Shown: positions 11,575 through 23,207, numbered from the stretch's first letter. The stretch: DNA of 64,000 nucleotides from Diogma glabrata (GCA_963693315.1 CAVNZG010001082.1:94001-158000); one strand, 5' to 3'. The notes: a model not told the origin generated them from the sequence alone. Translations and numbers: made by a program.

Positions 11575-12200
11575 TTTTTTTTTTAATAAAATGTGTTGTG
11601 TAGTAGGAATTACAATATGTGTCACAATAACACATAAAAACCTTTTAAGACCAAGGTCCCACAACAACATACGTTCAAAGGTGTTGATGGACGTAAATCT
11701 TTCTTTTTTTGTTTTTTTTATAATTTTTGTTAAAGAATGGATAACTAAACAAAAACTCATATCACTGATAAAATATGACATAGGCCAATATTTTATGATA
11801 GAATAAAGAAAATAAAAGTAAATTAAAAAGTAAATAGCAAATTTTTAAAAAAATTTGCTGAAACAAAACAAAAATGTAGTTGCCAATAATCCAGTCGGTG
11901 GCATATTCCTTGATCCTGTGACGCACCGTCTTTCTTATAGATTAAAACCCACACATAGTTATATGAAGGCTCGTTTCCCTAAGGAAGCAATAGCGTCTAA
12001 TCATCAAGGATTATTTCACAGCTAAGATTGAGGGTGCTACCGTTGACTGAATACAGTTCATCCGCCACCACCCCTAAGATGTCACCTTGGCTAGTGATAT
12101 CTCACTGCTATTGCCAGTGGTATGTGATATCTCACGTCACTTCGTATGTCAATAGCAGGGACTGGAGTACGCGGGGTTGTCACACCCGTTGATCAAAAAT
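11575..12200 (-). mobile_element. Short LINE-derived element inserted in the left arm
   Basis: A near-full-length minus-strand copy of about 625 bp. It begins GGGTGTGACAACCCCGCG at 12200 and carries TGACGTGAGATATCACATAC, GATATCACTAGCCAAGG, the leader block ATATTGGCCTATGTCATA and the junction GTCCATCAACACCTTTGAAC. It ends CTACACAACACATTTTATTA followed by A's. No protein is encoded. The right palindrome arm at about 15850 lacks it, giving an empty site and proving insertion after the palindrome formed. Confidence 0.88.
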
Positions 12201-12859
12201 TATTTTTACAATATTTATACAATATTATTATTTTTGCAATATTTATACAATTTTGGAAAAAGTTTGAATTTTTAAGAATTTTTGGAATATTATTAGAATT
12301 TAGAACCAGTTTAAATATTTGATTTTATTCTAAGTTTTGGAATTTTGAAAATAGTTTAAATTTTTGATTTTGTTATAATTTTTGCAATAGTTTTAGAATT
12401 TTTGAAAAAAGTTTTAATCTTTGGTTTTGTAATAATTTTTGGATTATTTTTAGAATTTTGAAGAAAGTTTGATGTTTGATTCTATTTAATTTTTACATTA
12501 TTTTTGGAATTTTGAAAGAAATATGAATTTGTGATTTTGTAATATTTTCTCGAAACACTAAATGGAGAAGTTTTAAGTAGTTTGCTCAGTGTATCATCTT
12601 TTCACAAAATTATGTTAAAATAAAATACTGGTACTTCTACAGAGAATTTTATTTTTGATATACATATGGCTGACTAAAACTAAAAACAATGTCCTCAGAA
12701 AAGTTTGTTTCTGAAAACTAAAACCAGACCGAATTCTTAATATCTCAGAACTGTGAGATTTCAGCCCTTCACATATTTTATTATTTAAATAATAAAAATT
12801 AAAAAAATACTGTCATAACATTTTTTTTTTATTGATAATATTAAATTTTTTTTATAATT

Positions 12860-13613
12860 TTAAACAGTTTCTTCATCATCTGTTTCTTGTTCTTGAACTG
12901 TAATTTTGAATAATTGTTTCACATCTTTGTGATGTTCGTGTGTTTTGCGACTTAAAGTGGATGTTCGCATTTTTGGTATTAATGGGTCCGAAAAAAACAA
13001 GAAATCGAATAAAAATATCTGTAAGATAGTGAATTCTTGAATCGCTTCGTGCGAATCTACTCCTGAAAGTCTTAAAATTTTTGTTGCAGTGCTCTTGAGC
13101 TTCTTTGGACAGTTGTCCTGTTACAAAATTATATACACATATTCATTTATTATTCAATAGTTATTTAATTTCCAGTAAAATAAAGTTTTTCTCTTACCGA
13201 CTAGCAAAATGGACTGAGCTATGATGTCATAACTGTGCATCAGTATATTTATGTACTGTTGTTGACATAGGCTACCAATCATACTATTTTACAATTGTAT
13301 TTGCAGTTTCTAGTGTATATTTAAAAAATTTATTAGGATCTATATCTTCAGAGCAATTCATTGCAGTGAGAATAACGTTAAGTTGATGGATAAGTGTAAG
13401 ACTGTGATTTCTGCAGTGACTTTTTCACTTTCGAAAAACCGCCTAGACGTATTGCCATCATTAGAAGATCCAAAACCTAAAGTGTTCGTCACGAAAAATC
13501 AGGTATTGAAAGTTTATCTTAGTTGTAAGAAAAAAATGCAAAGATTATCTTTTACATTGTTACCTTGTTTTGGCATGTCAACAGATAAATTTAATTTTTT
13601 CTTAAATTCATCT
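12860..13613 (-). pseudogene. Transposase-like gene, 3' exons (left arm copy)
   Basis: Inverted duplicate of the right-arm gene remnant, with the same 80-bp intron (about 13118-13197). The last exon is 13117-12860. It has one extra T in the run near 12990 compared with the right arm, which shifts the frame, so this copy is damaged even where the right copy is open. The frame read here on the opposite strand at 13383-13625 (MMDKCKTVIS...) is a shadow. Confidence 0.65.
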
Positions 13614-13780
13614 TGGATGTGCTAAAATTTCTTATAGGTACTCTTCATTTTACACTGGATTTTATATTTATAAATTTTTGTAAAATTGTACCTAATTTAT
13701 ATTTTTATAACAAGGTTGAGTTTACCTGACAAATTTAAAAGGAAAGGGACTAGACTTGATAGTACCGGCAAAAAGTTTCT

Positions 13781-14532
13781 AGATGAATTTAAGAAAAATT
13801 AAATTTATCTGTTGACATGCCAAAACAAGGTAACAATGTAAAAGATAATCTTTGTATTTTTTTCTTACAACTAAGATAAACTTTCAATACTTGATTTTTC
13901 GTGACGAACACTTTAGGTTTTGGATCTTCTAATGATGGCAATACGTCTAGGCGGTTTTTCGAAAGTGAAAAAGTCACTGCAGAAATCACAGTCTTGCACT
14001 TATCCATCAACTTAACGTTATTCTCACTGCAATAAATTGCTCTGAAGATATAGATCCTAATAAATTTTTTAATTATACACTAGAAACTGCAAATACAATT
14101 GTAAAATAGTATGATTGGTAGCCTATGTCAACAACAGTACATAAATATACTGATGCACAGTTATGACATCATAGCTCAGTCCATTTTGCTAGTCGGTAAG
14201 AGAAAAACTTTATTTTACTGGAAATTAAATAACTATTGAATAATAAATGAATATGTGTATATAATTTTGTAACAGGACAACTGTCCAAAGAAGCTCAAGA
14301 GCACTGCAACAAAAATTTTAAGACTTTCAGGAGTAGATTCGCACGAAGAGATTCAAAAATTCACTATCTTACAGATATTTTTATTCGATTTCTTGTTTTT
14401 TCGGACCCATTAATACCAAAAATGCGAACATCCACTTTAAATCGCAAAACACATGAACATCATAAAGATGTGAAACAATTATTCAAAATTACAGTTCAAG
14501 AACAAGACACAGATGATGAAGAAACTGTTTAA
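13781..14532 (+). pseudogene. Transposase-like gene, 3' exons (right arm copy)
   Basis: Pieces in order: NLSVDMPKQGNNVKDN (about 13800); GFGSSNDGNTSRRFFESEKV (about 13920-13980); NCSEDIDPNKF (about 14035); IIAQSILLV before a donor at 14195|14196 (CG|GTAAGAG); an 80-bp intron ending TTTTGTAACAG at 14275; then an open terminal exon 14276-14532 starting QLSKEAQEHCNK, with FSDPLIPKMR, ending EETV and TAA. Splicing rebuilds a glycine codon split by the intron. From memory the SNDGNT...RRFF and GQLSxEAQE...SSDP layout resembles an uncharacterised arthropod transposase-like protein family; I cannot name it. Frameshifts and a stop (near 14107) upstream make it a remnant. The N-terminal half is absent. 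Confidence 0.68.
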
Positions 14533-14800
14533 AATTATAAAAAAAATTTAATATTATCAATAAAAAAAATGTTATGACAGTTTTTTTTTAATTTTTATTA
14601 TTTAAATAATAAAATATGTGAAGGGCTGAAATCTCACAGTTCTGAGATATTAAGACTTCGGTCTGGGTTTAGTTTTCAGAAACAAACTTTTCTGAGGACA
14701 TTGTTTTTAGTTTTAGGCAGCGATATGTATATCAAAAATAAAATTCTCTGTAGAAGTACCAGTATTTTATCTCTGTTTAGAAATTTATTACAGATCATAT

Positions 14801-15454
14801 TGTTACGTTTTTCTCAACCTTCCTTCGAATTGGCCTAACTCACAATTCGATAAACGTAATTCCCAATCTCTTCTGAGTTCGATCACTGATTAGTAAGTAC
14901 AAACACCAGGTTTTATTAAGTATTCTACTCCTTAATTGTTCCACAACAACAGGAAACAATACAGCAAACAATATTCCTAACTAGAATATTCTTTCAACAG
15001 CTTCAGAAACTCCAACGGTTTATTGTAGAAATTTCCAGTACACCACGTTCAAAATAATACACAAAATATTTCTACTCAATAACACTTATAACTTTATTAC
15101 ACTTATAACTTTACACAAAAACTAATTTAAAGATCATTTTTTATAATTTTAACTTCACTATCGCAGGTTTAAGATAAAACTAATTCAAAACTGCAAGAGG
15201 TAATTTTATTATATACCTTCTGCAATACTTCTAGATAATTCGACATCACTTTCCAGAAACCTTGAGAAAATATTAGAATATTCGATTATTTTACGTTATG
15301 TTGATTTGATTCATAAAATCGTTCATGTTGACCCTATTTCTAAGAAGAAGACAACAACAACAATATTAATTTCATTAATTTGTTTGTTGTGTTTTGTTGA
15401 TTTTATTTTCCTGGAAGTGACCGTAATTGTCTAGATTATTCTGTAATCGTAACA
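14801..15454. mobile_element. Solo LTR inserted in the right palindrome arm
   Basis: A 654-bp insert with LTR-type inverted ends, TGTTACG...CGTAACA, flanked by the 4-bp direct repeat ATAT (14797-14800 and 15455-15458). The left arm lacks the insert: TTCACAAAATTATGTTAA runs through at 12600-12620. Ends, length and duplication fit a solo Ty3/Gypsy-type LTR left by LTR-LTR recombination. No open frame lies inside. Orientation is uncertain. Confidence 0.85.
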
Positions 15455-15458
15455 ATAT

Positions 15459-16052
15459 ATTAACATAATTTTGTGAAAGATGATACACTCAGCAAACTAC
15501 TCAAAACTTCCCCATTTAGCGCTTCGAGAAAATATTACAAAATCACAAATTCATATTTCTTTCAAAATTCCAAAAATAATGTAAAAATTAAATAGAATCA
15601 AACATCAAACTTTTTTCAAAGTTCTAAAAACAATCCAAAAATTATTACAAAACGAAAGATTAAAACTTTTTTCAAAAATTCTAAAACTATTGCAAAAATT
15701 ATAACAAAATCAAAAATTTAAACTATTTTCAAAATTCCAAAACTTAGAATAAAATCAAATATTTAAACTGGTTCGAAATTCTAATAATATTAAAAATTCT
15801 TAAAAATTCAAACTTTTTTCAAAATTGTATAAATATTGCAAAAATAATAACAATATCAAAAATTGAAACTTTTTTCATAATTCCAAAAATATTCCAAAAA
15901 TTAAAATAAAATCAAAAATTAAAACTTTTACCAAAATTCTAAAAATATTCAGAAAATTCTACAAAATCAAAAATACAAACTTTTTTCAAAATTCCACAAA
16001 AGATTTCAAAAACTATAACTAATTCAAAAATTTCCATGTCACATTTACGTCA
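15459..16052. repeat. AT-rich ~50-60-bp degenerate tandem repeats
   Basis: Tandem variants of TCAAAATTCCAAAAATATT, a TACAAAATCAAAAATT-like stretch and AAACTTTTT. The mirror block lies at 11372-11560 and 12201-12560 in the left arm. The same block recurs at 26090-26890 and, inverted, at 59140-59892. It always lies between the transposase-gene 3' flank and the 140-bp satellite. Confidence 0.88.
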
Positions 16053-16089
16053 TATAAACAGCTAGCTAATTTTCTTTTCCATGAAATTA

Positions 16090-19000
16090 GCTAAAAAAAT
16101 AAACGAAATCATTTTTTTGACATACTTGACAATGTTTTTTTTGACAAACTTATAATGCAAAAAAATTCTCAATAATAATAATATCATGTTCATTACATTT
16201 CATTTCATCCAAATAACTATTTAATATTATCTGAAAAAAGAATTGAAAACCATTCTTTTGACACACTTGACATTATTTTTTTGACAAACTTATAATGAAA
16301 TAATTCTTAATAATAATAATAAAATTTCATATCATATAAATAATGAATTTATTCTTTTCCATAAAATTGGGTAAAAAAATAAATAAAAATCTTTCTTTTG
16401 ACACACTTGACAACATTTTTTGACAAACTTATAATGCCATAATTCTCAATAGTAATAATAAAATTACATGTCATATAAATAATTAATTTTATTTTGTTCC
16501 ATAAAATTGGGTGAAAAAATAAATAAAAATCTTTCTTTTGACACACTTGACAACATTTTTTTGACAAACTTATAATGCCATAATTATCAATAGTAATAAT
16601 AAAATTTCATGTCATATAAATAATTAATTTTATTTTTTCCATAAAATTGGGTAAAAAAATAAATAAAAATCTTTCTTTTGACACACTTGACAACATTTTT
16701 TTGACAAACTTATAATCCCATAATTCTCAATAATGATAATAAAATTTCATTTCATTCAAATAATTAATTTTATTTTTTTCCCAAAAATTGGCTAAAAAAA
16801 TAAATAAAAGTCTTTCTTTTGACATACTTGACAACATTTTTTGACAAACTTATAATGCCATAATTATCAATAGTAATAATAAAAACGTCATATAAATAAT
16901 TAATTTTATTTTGTTCCATAAAATTGGGTGAAAAAATAAATAAAAATCTTTCTTTTGACACACTTGACAACATTTTTTTGACAAACTTATAATGCCATAA
17001 TTATCAATAGTAATAATAAAATTTCATGTCATATAAATAATTAATTTTATTTTTTCTATAAAATTGGGTAAAAAAATAAATAAAAATCTTTCTTTTGACA
17101 CACTTGACAACATTTTTTTGACAAACTTATAATCCCACAATTCTCAATAATGATAATAAAATTTCATTTCATTCAAATAATAAATTTTATTTTTTTCCCA
17201 AAAATTGGGAAAAAAATAAATAAAAGTCTTTCTTTTGACATACTTGACAACATTTTTTGACAAACTTATAATGCCATAATTATCAATAGTAATAATAAAA
17301 TTTCACGTCATATAAATAATTAATTTTATTTTTTCCATAAAATTGGGTAAAAAAATAAATAAAAATCTTTCTTTTGACACACTTGACAACATTTTTTGAC
17401 AAACTTATAATGCCATAATTCTCAATAATAATAATAAAATTACATGTCATATAAATAATTAATTTTATTTTGTTCCATAAAATTGGGTGAAAAAATAAAT
17501 AAAAATCTTTCTTTTGACACACTTGACAGCATTTTTTTGACAAACTTATAATGCCATAATTATCAATAGTAATAATAAAATTTCATGTCATATAAATAAT
17601 TAATTTTATTTTTTCTATAAAATTGGGTAAAAAAAATAAATAAAAATCTTTCTTTTGACACACTTGACAACATTTTTTTGACAAACTTATAATCCCACAA
17701 TTCTCAATAATGATAATAAAATTTCATTTCATTCAAATAATAAATTTTATTTTTTTCCCAAAAATTGGGAAAAAAATAAATAAAAGTCTTTCTTTTGACA
17801 CACTTGACAACATTTTTTGACAAACTTATGATGCCATAATTATCAATAGTAATAATAAAATTTCACGTCATATAAATAATTAATTTTATTTTTTCCATAA
17901 AATTGGGTAAAAAAATAAATAAAAATCTTTCTTTTGACACACTTGACAACATTTTTTGACAAACTTATAATGCCATAATTCTCAATAATAATAATAAAAT
18001 TACATGTCATATAAATAATTAATTTTATTTTGTTCCATAAAATTGGGTGAAAAAATAAATAAAAATCTTTCTTTTGACACACTTGACAACATATTTTTGA
18101 CAAACTTATAATGCCATAATTATCAATAGTAATAATAAAATTTCATGTCATATAAATAATTAATTTTATTTTTTCCATAAAATTGGGTAAAAAAATAAAT
18201 AAAAATCTTTCTTTTGACACACTTGACAACATTTTTTGACAAACCTATAATCCCATAATTCTCAAGAATGATAATAAAATTTCATTTCATTCAAATAATT
18301 AATTTTATTTTTTTCCCAAAAATTGGCTAAAAAAATAAATAAAATTCTTTCTTTTGACATACTTGACAACGTTTTTTGACAAACTTATAATGCCATAATT
18401 ATCAATAGTAATAATAAAATTTCATGTCTTTCAAATAATTAATTTTATTTTGTTCCCAAAAATTGGCTAAAAAAATAAATAAAATTCTTTCTTTTGACAT
18501 ACTTGACAACGTTTTTTGACAAACTTATAATGCCATAATTATCAATAGTAATAATAAAATTTCATGTCATTCAAATAATTAATTTTATTTTTTCCATAAA
18601 ATTGGATAAAAAAATAAATAAAAATCTTTCTTTTGACACACTTGATAACATTTTTTTGACAAACTTATAATGCCATAATTATTAATAGTAATAATTAAAT
18701 TTCATGTCATATAAATAATTAATTTTATTTTTTCTATAAAATTGGGAAAAAAATAAATAAAAATCTTTCTTTTGACACACTTGACAACATTTTTTTACAA
18801 ACTTATAATGCCACAAATCTCAACAACAATAATAAAATTTCATGTCATACAAATAATAAATTTTATTTTTTTCCATAAAATTGGGTAAAAAACTAAATAA
18901 AAGTCTTTCTTTTGGCACACTTGACAACATTTTTTTGACAAATTTAGAATGCCATAATTATCAATAATAATAATTACATATCATGTCATATAAATAATTA

Positions 19001-19135
19001 ATTTTATTTTGTTCCATAAAACTGGGTAAAAAATAAAAAAAAATCTTTCTTTTGACACACTTGAAAACATGTTTTTGACAAACTTATGCCATAATTCACA
19101 GTAATAATAATAAAATTTCATGTCATATACTTCAA
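16090..19135. repeat. 140-bp satellite array, about 21-22 monomers, with four-monomer higher-order period
   Basis: The monomer centres on TTTGACACACTTGACAAC, TTTTTTGACAAACTTATAAT, then ATTCTCAATAATAATAAT and AAATAATTAATTTTATTTTT. Spacing of CTTTCTTTTG is 136-141 bp. Distinct monomer types recur in order: the TATAATCCCA type occurs at 16711, 17128, 17688 and 18246, spaced 417, 560 and 558 bp. That is three, then four, then four monomers. Edge monomers (before 16390 and after 18600) are more diverged, as expected for unequal exchange. The short frames repeated here (MSKKCCQVCQKKDF...) are satellite artefacts. Confidence 0.95.
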
Positions 19136-19237
19136 AATACTTCAAGAATTAGTATTTACACGAAAAAAATACTAAGAATTATTTAAAAGGGAGCAAAATA
19201 ATTATGCACGTGTTTTAATAGGTTTTGAACCATTGTG

Positions 19238-19691
19238 GGGCGTTTGTATTATATTTAAGCAAAATAGATTCTGATCGATCTACTTTTAGGTCCATTCAAT
19301 CCGTATATCCTCTGTAGATGTATAAGTCATTGATTACAAGAACTAAAACTGTTTATTTTTTCAAGATAACTTTTCGTCCTTATTTCAAACAGATAAAAAA
19401 GTTTTGCAATGCTCCTTCATCGAGCATAACAACAATCAAGTAAGATACATCTAACTCGTTCCAAAATATTATGCTTTCAAAATAAATTGCTGTAAAATAG
19501 TAATATGTTATATGGTTTATAGCTTGTACCATTCTGGTTCTGTTTAAGATGTGACAGCTTTTCAATGTAAGTTTTTATACCTCTATCTCCAGTAAGCCAA
19601 TTAGTCTTGAACAAAAGAACTCTAGTTGTAATTGCTACTGAATTTCTACAAATTCAATTTTTGCAGGACTTGTCATTTTTCATTGTGAAGG
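19238..19691. other. No recognisable gene
   Basis: Sequence between the composite element's right terminus and the hAT element. A 61-codon minus-strand frame (19380-19565) is not recognisable. Confidence 0.4.
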
Positions 19692-19869
19692 CAGTGGCGT
19701 CATTTCACCAAAATCTTGGGGGGGGGGGGGGGGGGGTCGAGAATTTAAATGACAAAAAAAGATTTTTTTCGTAAAACATAACATACACATTTTTATACAC
19801 ACATATATTTAAAAGCATTTAAATGCATCGACTTAGAAATAAAAATAAAATGCTTTTGAGCTCCATTGG

Positions 19870-20150
19870 TTACTCTGCTAGTCTTCTGGTGTTGTTTCAT
19901 CGAAGAGAATGCCGCAAAGTTCTGCAAAATCCCTTCATTTGTTAAAAATAATTTCAAATTTAGTATCATCTCTGCATTGTTTAAGCATCAAGAAAGTAGT
20001 TTTAATTAAAGCGCTTGTGCTAGAAAATATTATATCTTTGCTTTCTAACTGTTCAGAGAATGAATTTGTAAACGACAGCAGATCGTGCAGCATAGAAAAA
20101 AAAGGATGGTTTTTCTATATGATTTTTTTAGATTCCGAGCATCCCGGGAT
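19870..20150 (-). pseudogene. hAT transposase remnant, C-terminal part
   Basis: Minus-strand translation gives MLHDLLSFTNSFSEQLESKD, then STSALIKTTFLMLKQCRDD and RDFAELCGILFDET. The 'LESKD...AL..T...L...RDD...FC' pattern is what I know from the C-terminal half of ZMYM1-like hAT transposases. One in-frame TAA lies just before RDFAEL. The antisense 81-codon frame at 19909-20154 is a shadow. Confidence 0.6.
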
Positions 20151-20339
20151 TTAAAATTTATGAGTCACATAGTCCCAGGCTCCATAAAACACCACGGGAT
20201 TGCAATCCCTACGTGACTCCTCTTATGTCGAGTCGTTTTTTTTTGTTTGTTTGTTTGTTTTCCTTTATTTGTCGCAGAGAGAAAGAGTTATGTCTACCCT
20301 AAACTGACCAGAGCCAAATCGTTAAAATGTGGCACAAAA

Positions 20340-20870
20340 TGCAAACATTCTTCCAAATACTAACTAATTAGAATTTCTATTGCGAGAAAGTGGAACGGGG
20401 AAAACGTGCTAACTAGATTGTGCATAAATTTACTATTTAATGCTCTCCTTTACTATTTAATTCTTCAAAAAATTCTTTTATTTTAATTGGACATTCAACC
20501 GTTAAGAAATGTGCTTGCAGTGGTTCGTACATTTTCTAAATTCTTTCTAGTGCTGGCATTACCGCCAGCCAGCGAGTTTCACTGTATCCAATAAGTTGGT
20601 TATGTTCGACATTACTTTTGCCGCAGAACTCCTTTAACGTCTTCGGTAAAGACAGTAAAATATTCAAATTTTTTTAACCCTGCCATTTAAATCAGCAGCA
20701 TTTCTTATTGCATTATTTAGAATATGGGCTGCGAATCCAATACCCAATACACTCTGGTTCAAATTCGAGTTTAGCTTGTTTTTAAATTCACTTGTTTCAC
20801 CCCTTGACGTGACGCCACTAAAATTGGTGTTCGTGTTATCAGCGCAAATTGCAACAAAATAACAAAAAAA
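20340..20870 (-). pseudogene. hAT transposase remnant, central catalytic part
   Basis: Shows CADNTNTNFSGVTSRGETS, LGIGFAAHILNNAIRNAADL, then in another frame LKEFCGKSNVEHNQLIGYSE followed by TRWLAVMPALER and PLQAHFLTVECPIKIKEFF. These are the 'ADNxNTNFGG', 'GCxAHxxHNA' and 'TRWLSLxPAxxR' landmarks of ZBED/ZMYM-type hAT proteins. The central cysteine of the CAAH motif reads as phenylalanine. At least two frameshifts and several stops are present. The N-terminus is not found. Confidence 0.82.
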
Positions 20871-21601
20871 CTTGTTTAAGCTACTGGATCTGGCGGCTTA
20901 TAGCAACGCTTTTTTATGTTTATCTGTACGTATCTATATGTCTTTTAATATCATAATGTCCACTGTTAATTTTCAAATTCACTCCGACTGTTAATACACT
21001 AAACTTTTGCGTCGTTATACTTTGATTTTTTTTAAAAGATAGTCCAATTTAATATCGTATAAGAATTTACGTAAACGTTTTCTATCCGTCTTGATTTGCA
21101 GGAGAACTTTTTAAATATATTTTTAAAAATTAGTATAAATTTATCGTAGCTTAAAACTTTTGTTACACAAGTAAAGACAGCAAAACAAGTGAAACAATTT
21201 ATTTTAATTTTACTAAATAATTAATATCTTTTCTGTATTCTGTAAGTAAAAGAGGTATACAGTATACCTCTCGTACTATCTTTTGCAAATCTATACCATT
21301 TATCAAGTTTTTATGCTGTTTACTCTGTTTGTTCTTTATTGAGAAAAAGAATTATAAATTAGAAAATAATAATTTGACTTTTGAGCTACCTAGTTAAAGT
21401 GTGTTTTAAACAGAGTTTGAAACGCTACCTATACCACTCCTTTACTTTGTTCTTTCAGAGTGAGTAGCTTAAAAAAACTATAACATCACATACAGGAGTA
21501 AAAATAATAAAATATCATTCTTGCTACTAAATTGAAATAAATATTTTCTTTCAAATACTCAAAACATTTATTTTTGCGTAAAATTTGATGCTTTCCAACG
21601 T

Positions 21602-21721
21602 AAAATGCTTCGAATGATCCGTTCAATTATTCATGTATTGTTAGAAAAATGAATATAAAGGAAAATGCTTCGAATGATCCGTTCAATTATTCATGTATTG
21701 TTAGAAAAATGAATATAAAGG
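21602..21721. repeat. 60-bp perfect tandem duplication
   Basis: The unit starting AAAATGCTTCGAATGATCCG occurs twice head to tail with no difference that I can see, implying a recent duplication inside the old hAT element. Confidence 0.95.
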
Positions 21722-23207
21722 ATGACGTAGAGTGACTAATTTTCTTCTTTTGCAAATCGAATGAAAGAACAGGAAAATGCTATCTGCTCCAAAGGAGTAA
21801 AATCGAAAAAACAAAAATTTTACTCTTTCGAGTAAGAACGATATTCAAATTAAGAACATTTAATTTTGGAATATTATTTCAAAGGATTTAAATGAGTGCC
21901 CGAATAAAGGAAAATTGTAAACTCTGGTTTAAAAATTTAAATTTTTATGAATTTATACGCAAAACTGAGTCTTTTTAAGTAAAATATTTTGTATTTTGTT
22001 TTTCATAATATACTTTCGATCTCTTGTATATACACCGGGGAGATGTTTCTATAAACAAAGAAACCTTTTCGCTGAGGTAGATCTGTTAGACATTAAAAGA
22101 TATGTAAATTATTGAAGTGAAATAACTGAGTTTAGTATTTCTAAGAAAATTATAGTTAAAGTTTTACTTTAGTTATAGTTTTACTATTTCAGTAAAAAAA
22201 TATTGCACTGGTTTGTTCTCTCAATATGGTTAAATCAACATATACATAACATTATACGTATTGCAAGAAAAAACTGTGAAGCCATTGCTTTGACTAAGAT
22301 ATAGCGCAAACTGAACGTAGGTAGATATAAGGTTTTTTGATTATTTCGATAATGCGGGCAAATGTGGTGAAAATATTTGTTTCGTGGGACGCTTCGTGTG
22401 ACAGATTTCTCCGTGGGACAACGCAATGAAATGTGTGACATTTTCACGCAGCGTGGGACGTCTGGTCAGTTTACTACCCATAAACGTGCGTAAATTTTGA
22501 TTCAAAATTGTTCAATTATTGCGAGTTTCTTTTAAATCTATAAGAAAAACCTACCACAAAAAAATGATAGTTTCTCCCTCCCTGTGACTGTAATTGTATA
22601 AAAAAATGAACAAAAATTGACGTTTAGGATACGTTTTGGATTTTGTTATAACCAACCAAACATATAATTTTTGCTATTTTATGAATTAAAAATTATAGTC
22701 CATATAGCGAAAAGAATTTGTCAGCAAAATTTCATAACATACTTTGAAAATATTTACATAACTGAAATATTTGTTCGTGTCATTAGAAAATATTGCTTGT
22801 CCATTATAAAACATTCACTATTATAAAATCACTGGAAATAACCCAATAAATTTAAATTACTCCCGTAATTATTTTCATTCATTTTATAAAAATTAGCACA
22901 ACTATCAAGAAAACTTTTGATATGTTGTAGGATTTTACATTTTATAATTGTTTTTAATTTATTGTTTTTAAAACAGTCTTGTAAAGTTTGTACAATATGA
23001 TATAGATAAAAAACAAGGCCAAACAGTCAGGGTTCTCCAAATAAGTGGGGTATAATTAGGTTGTGTTCTCCTGCATGTACTTACTTTTAAGTTTATATAA
23101 ATTACCAATAAAAATTGAAATTTGAATGTTAAATACTGCACTATAAACTCTCGAGGAACCCTATACTAATGAAATATTTTGTTTTCTCTGGCTCAGACAC
23201 GAATATC

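Larger units (their letters stand above)
11372..16052. repeat. Giant palindrome (foldback), arms about 2.25 kb
   Basis: The left arm (11372-13613) and right arm (13781-16052) are inverted copies around a spacer of about 165 bp. Outermost pairing: TGACGTAAATGTGACATGG at 11372 with CCATGTCACATTTACGTCA ending 16052. Arm identity is very high: the 73- and 80-codon frames read antisense to the transposase differ at one residue before their ends. From centre outward each arm holds transposase 3' exons, a 3' flank (CTGAAATCTCACAG...), then AT-rich ~55-bp repeats. The left arm is interrupted by a LINE-derived element (11575-12200), the right arm by a solo LTR (14801-15454). Confidence 0.93.
10790..19237. 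mobile_element. Composite element with 36-bp inverted termini
   Basis: The left terminus at 10790-10825 starts CACAATGGTTCAAAAC. The reverse complement of 19202-19237 matches it at 33 of 36 positions. Both termini are bordered outward by C/G-rich bases (GGGGCGC on the left, GGGGCG on the right). Between them lie a 4.7-kb palindrome with two transposase remnants and a 3-kb satellite array. I infer one 8.45-kb element, possibly with later expansions. The flanks (TGTTATT and TTTGTATT) give no clear duplication, so two separate solo copies of a terminus remain possible. Confidence 0.55.

Noticed and set aside
12770..12900. Possible transcription terminator or riboswitch-like stem around CTGTGAGATTTCAG
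   Set aside because: It is the 3' flank of the transposase remnant, conserved because the arms are duplicated; no regulatory structure is evident.
13383..14010. Pair of MMDKCKTVIS... frames of 73-80 codons
   Set aside because: They are antisense to the transposase exons in each palindrome arm; the sense strand carries the family motifs and splice sites.
16349..18103. Repeated frames MSKKCCQVCQKKDF... suggestive of a cysteine-rich protein family
   Set aside because: Each is a readthrough of satellite monomers; identical frames recur every 560 bp because of the higher-order repeat.
16090..19135. CRISPR-like regular repeat spacing
   Set aside because: The repeats are contiguous 140-bp satellite monomers without unique spacers, in a eukaryotic context.
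19909..20154. 81-codon plus-strand frame in the hAT element
   Set aside because: Antisense shadow of the hAT transposase C-terminal remnant.
22235..22447. 70-codon minus-strand frame with histidines and cysteines
   Set aside because: No recognisable finger spacing; lies in the non-coding interior of the hAT element.
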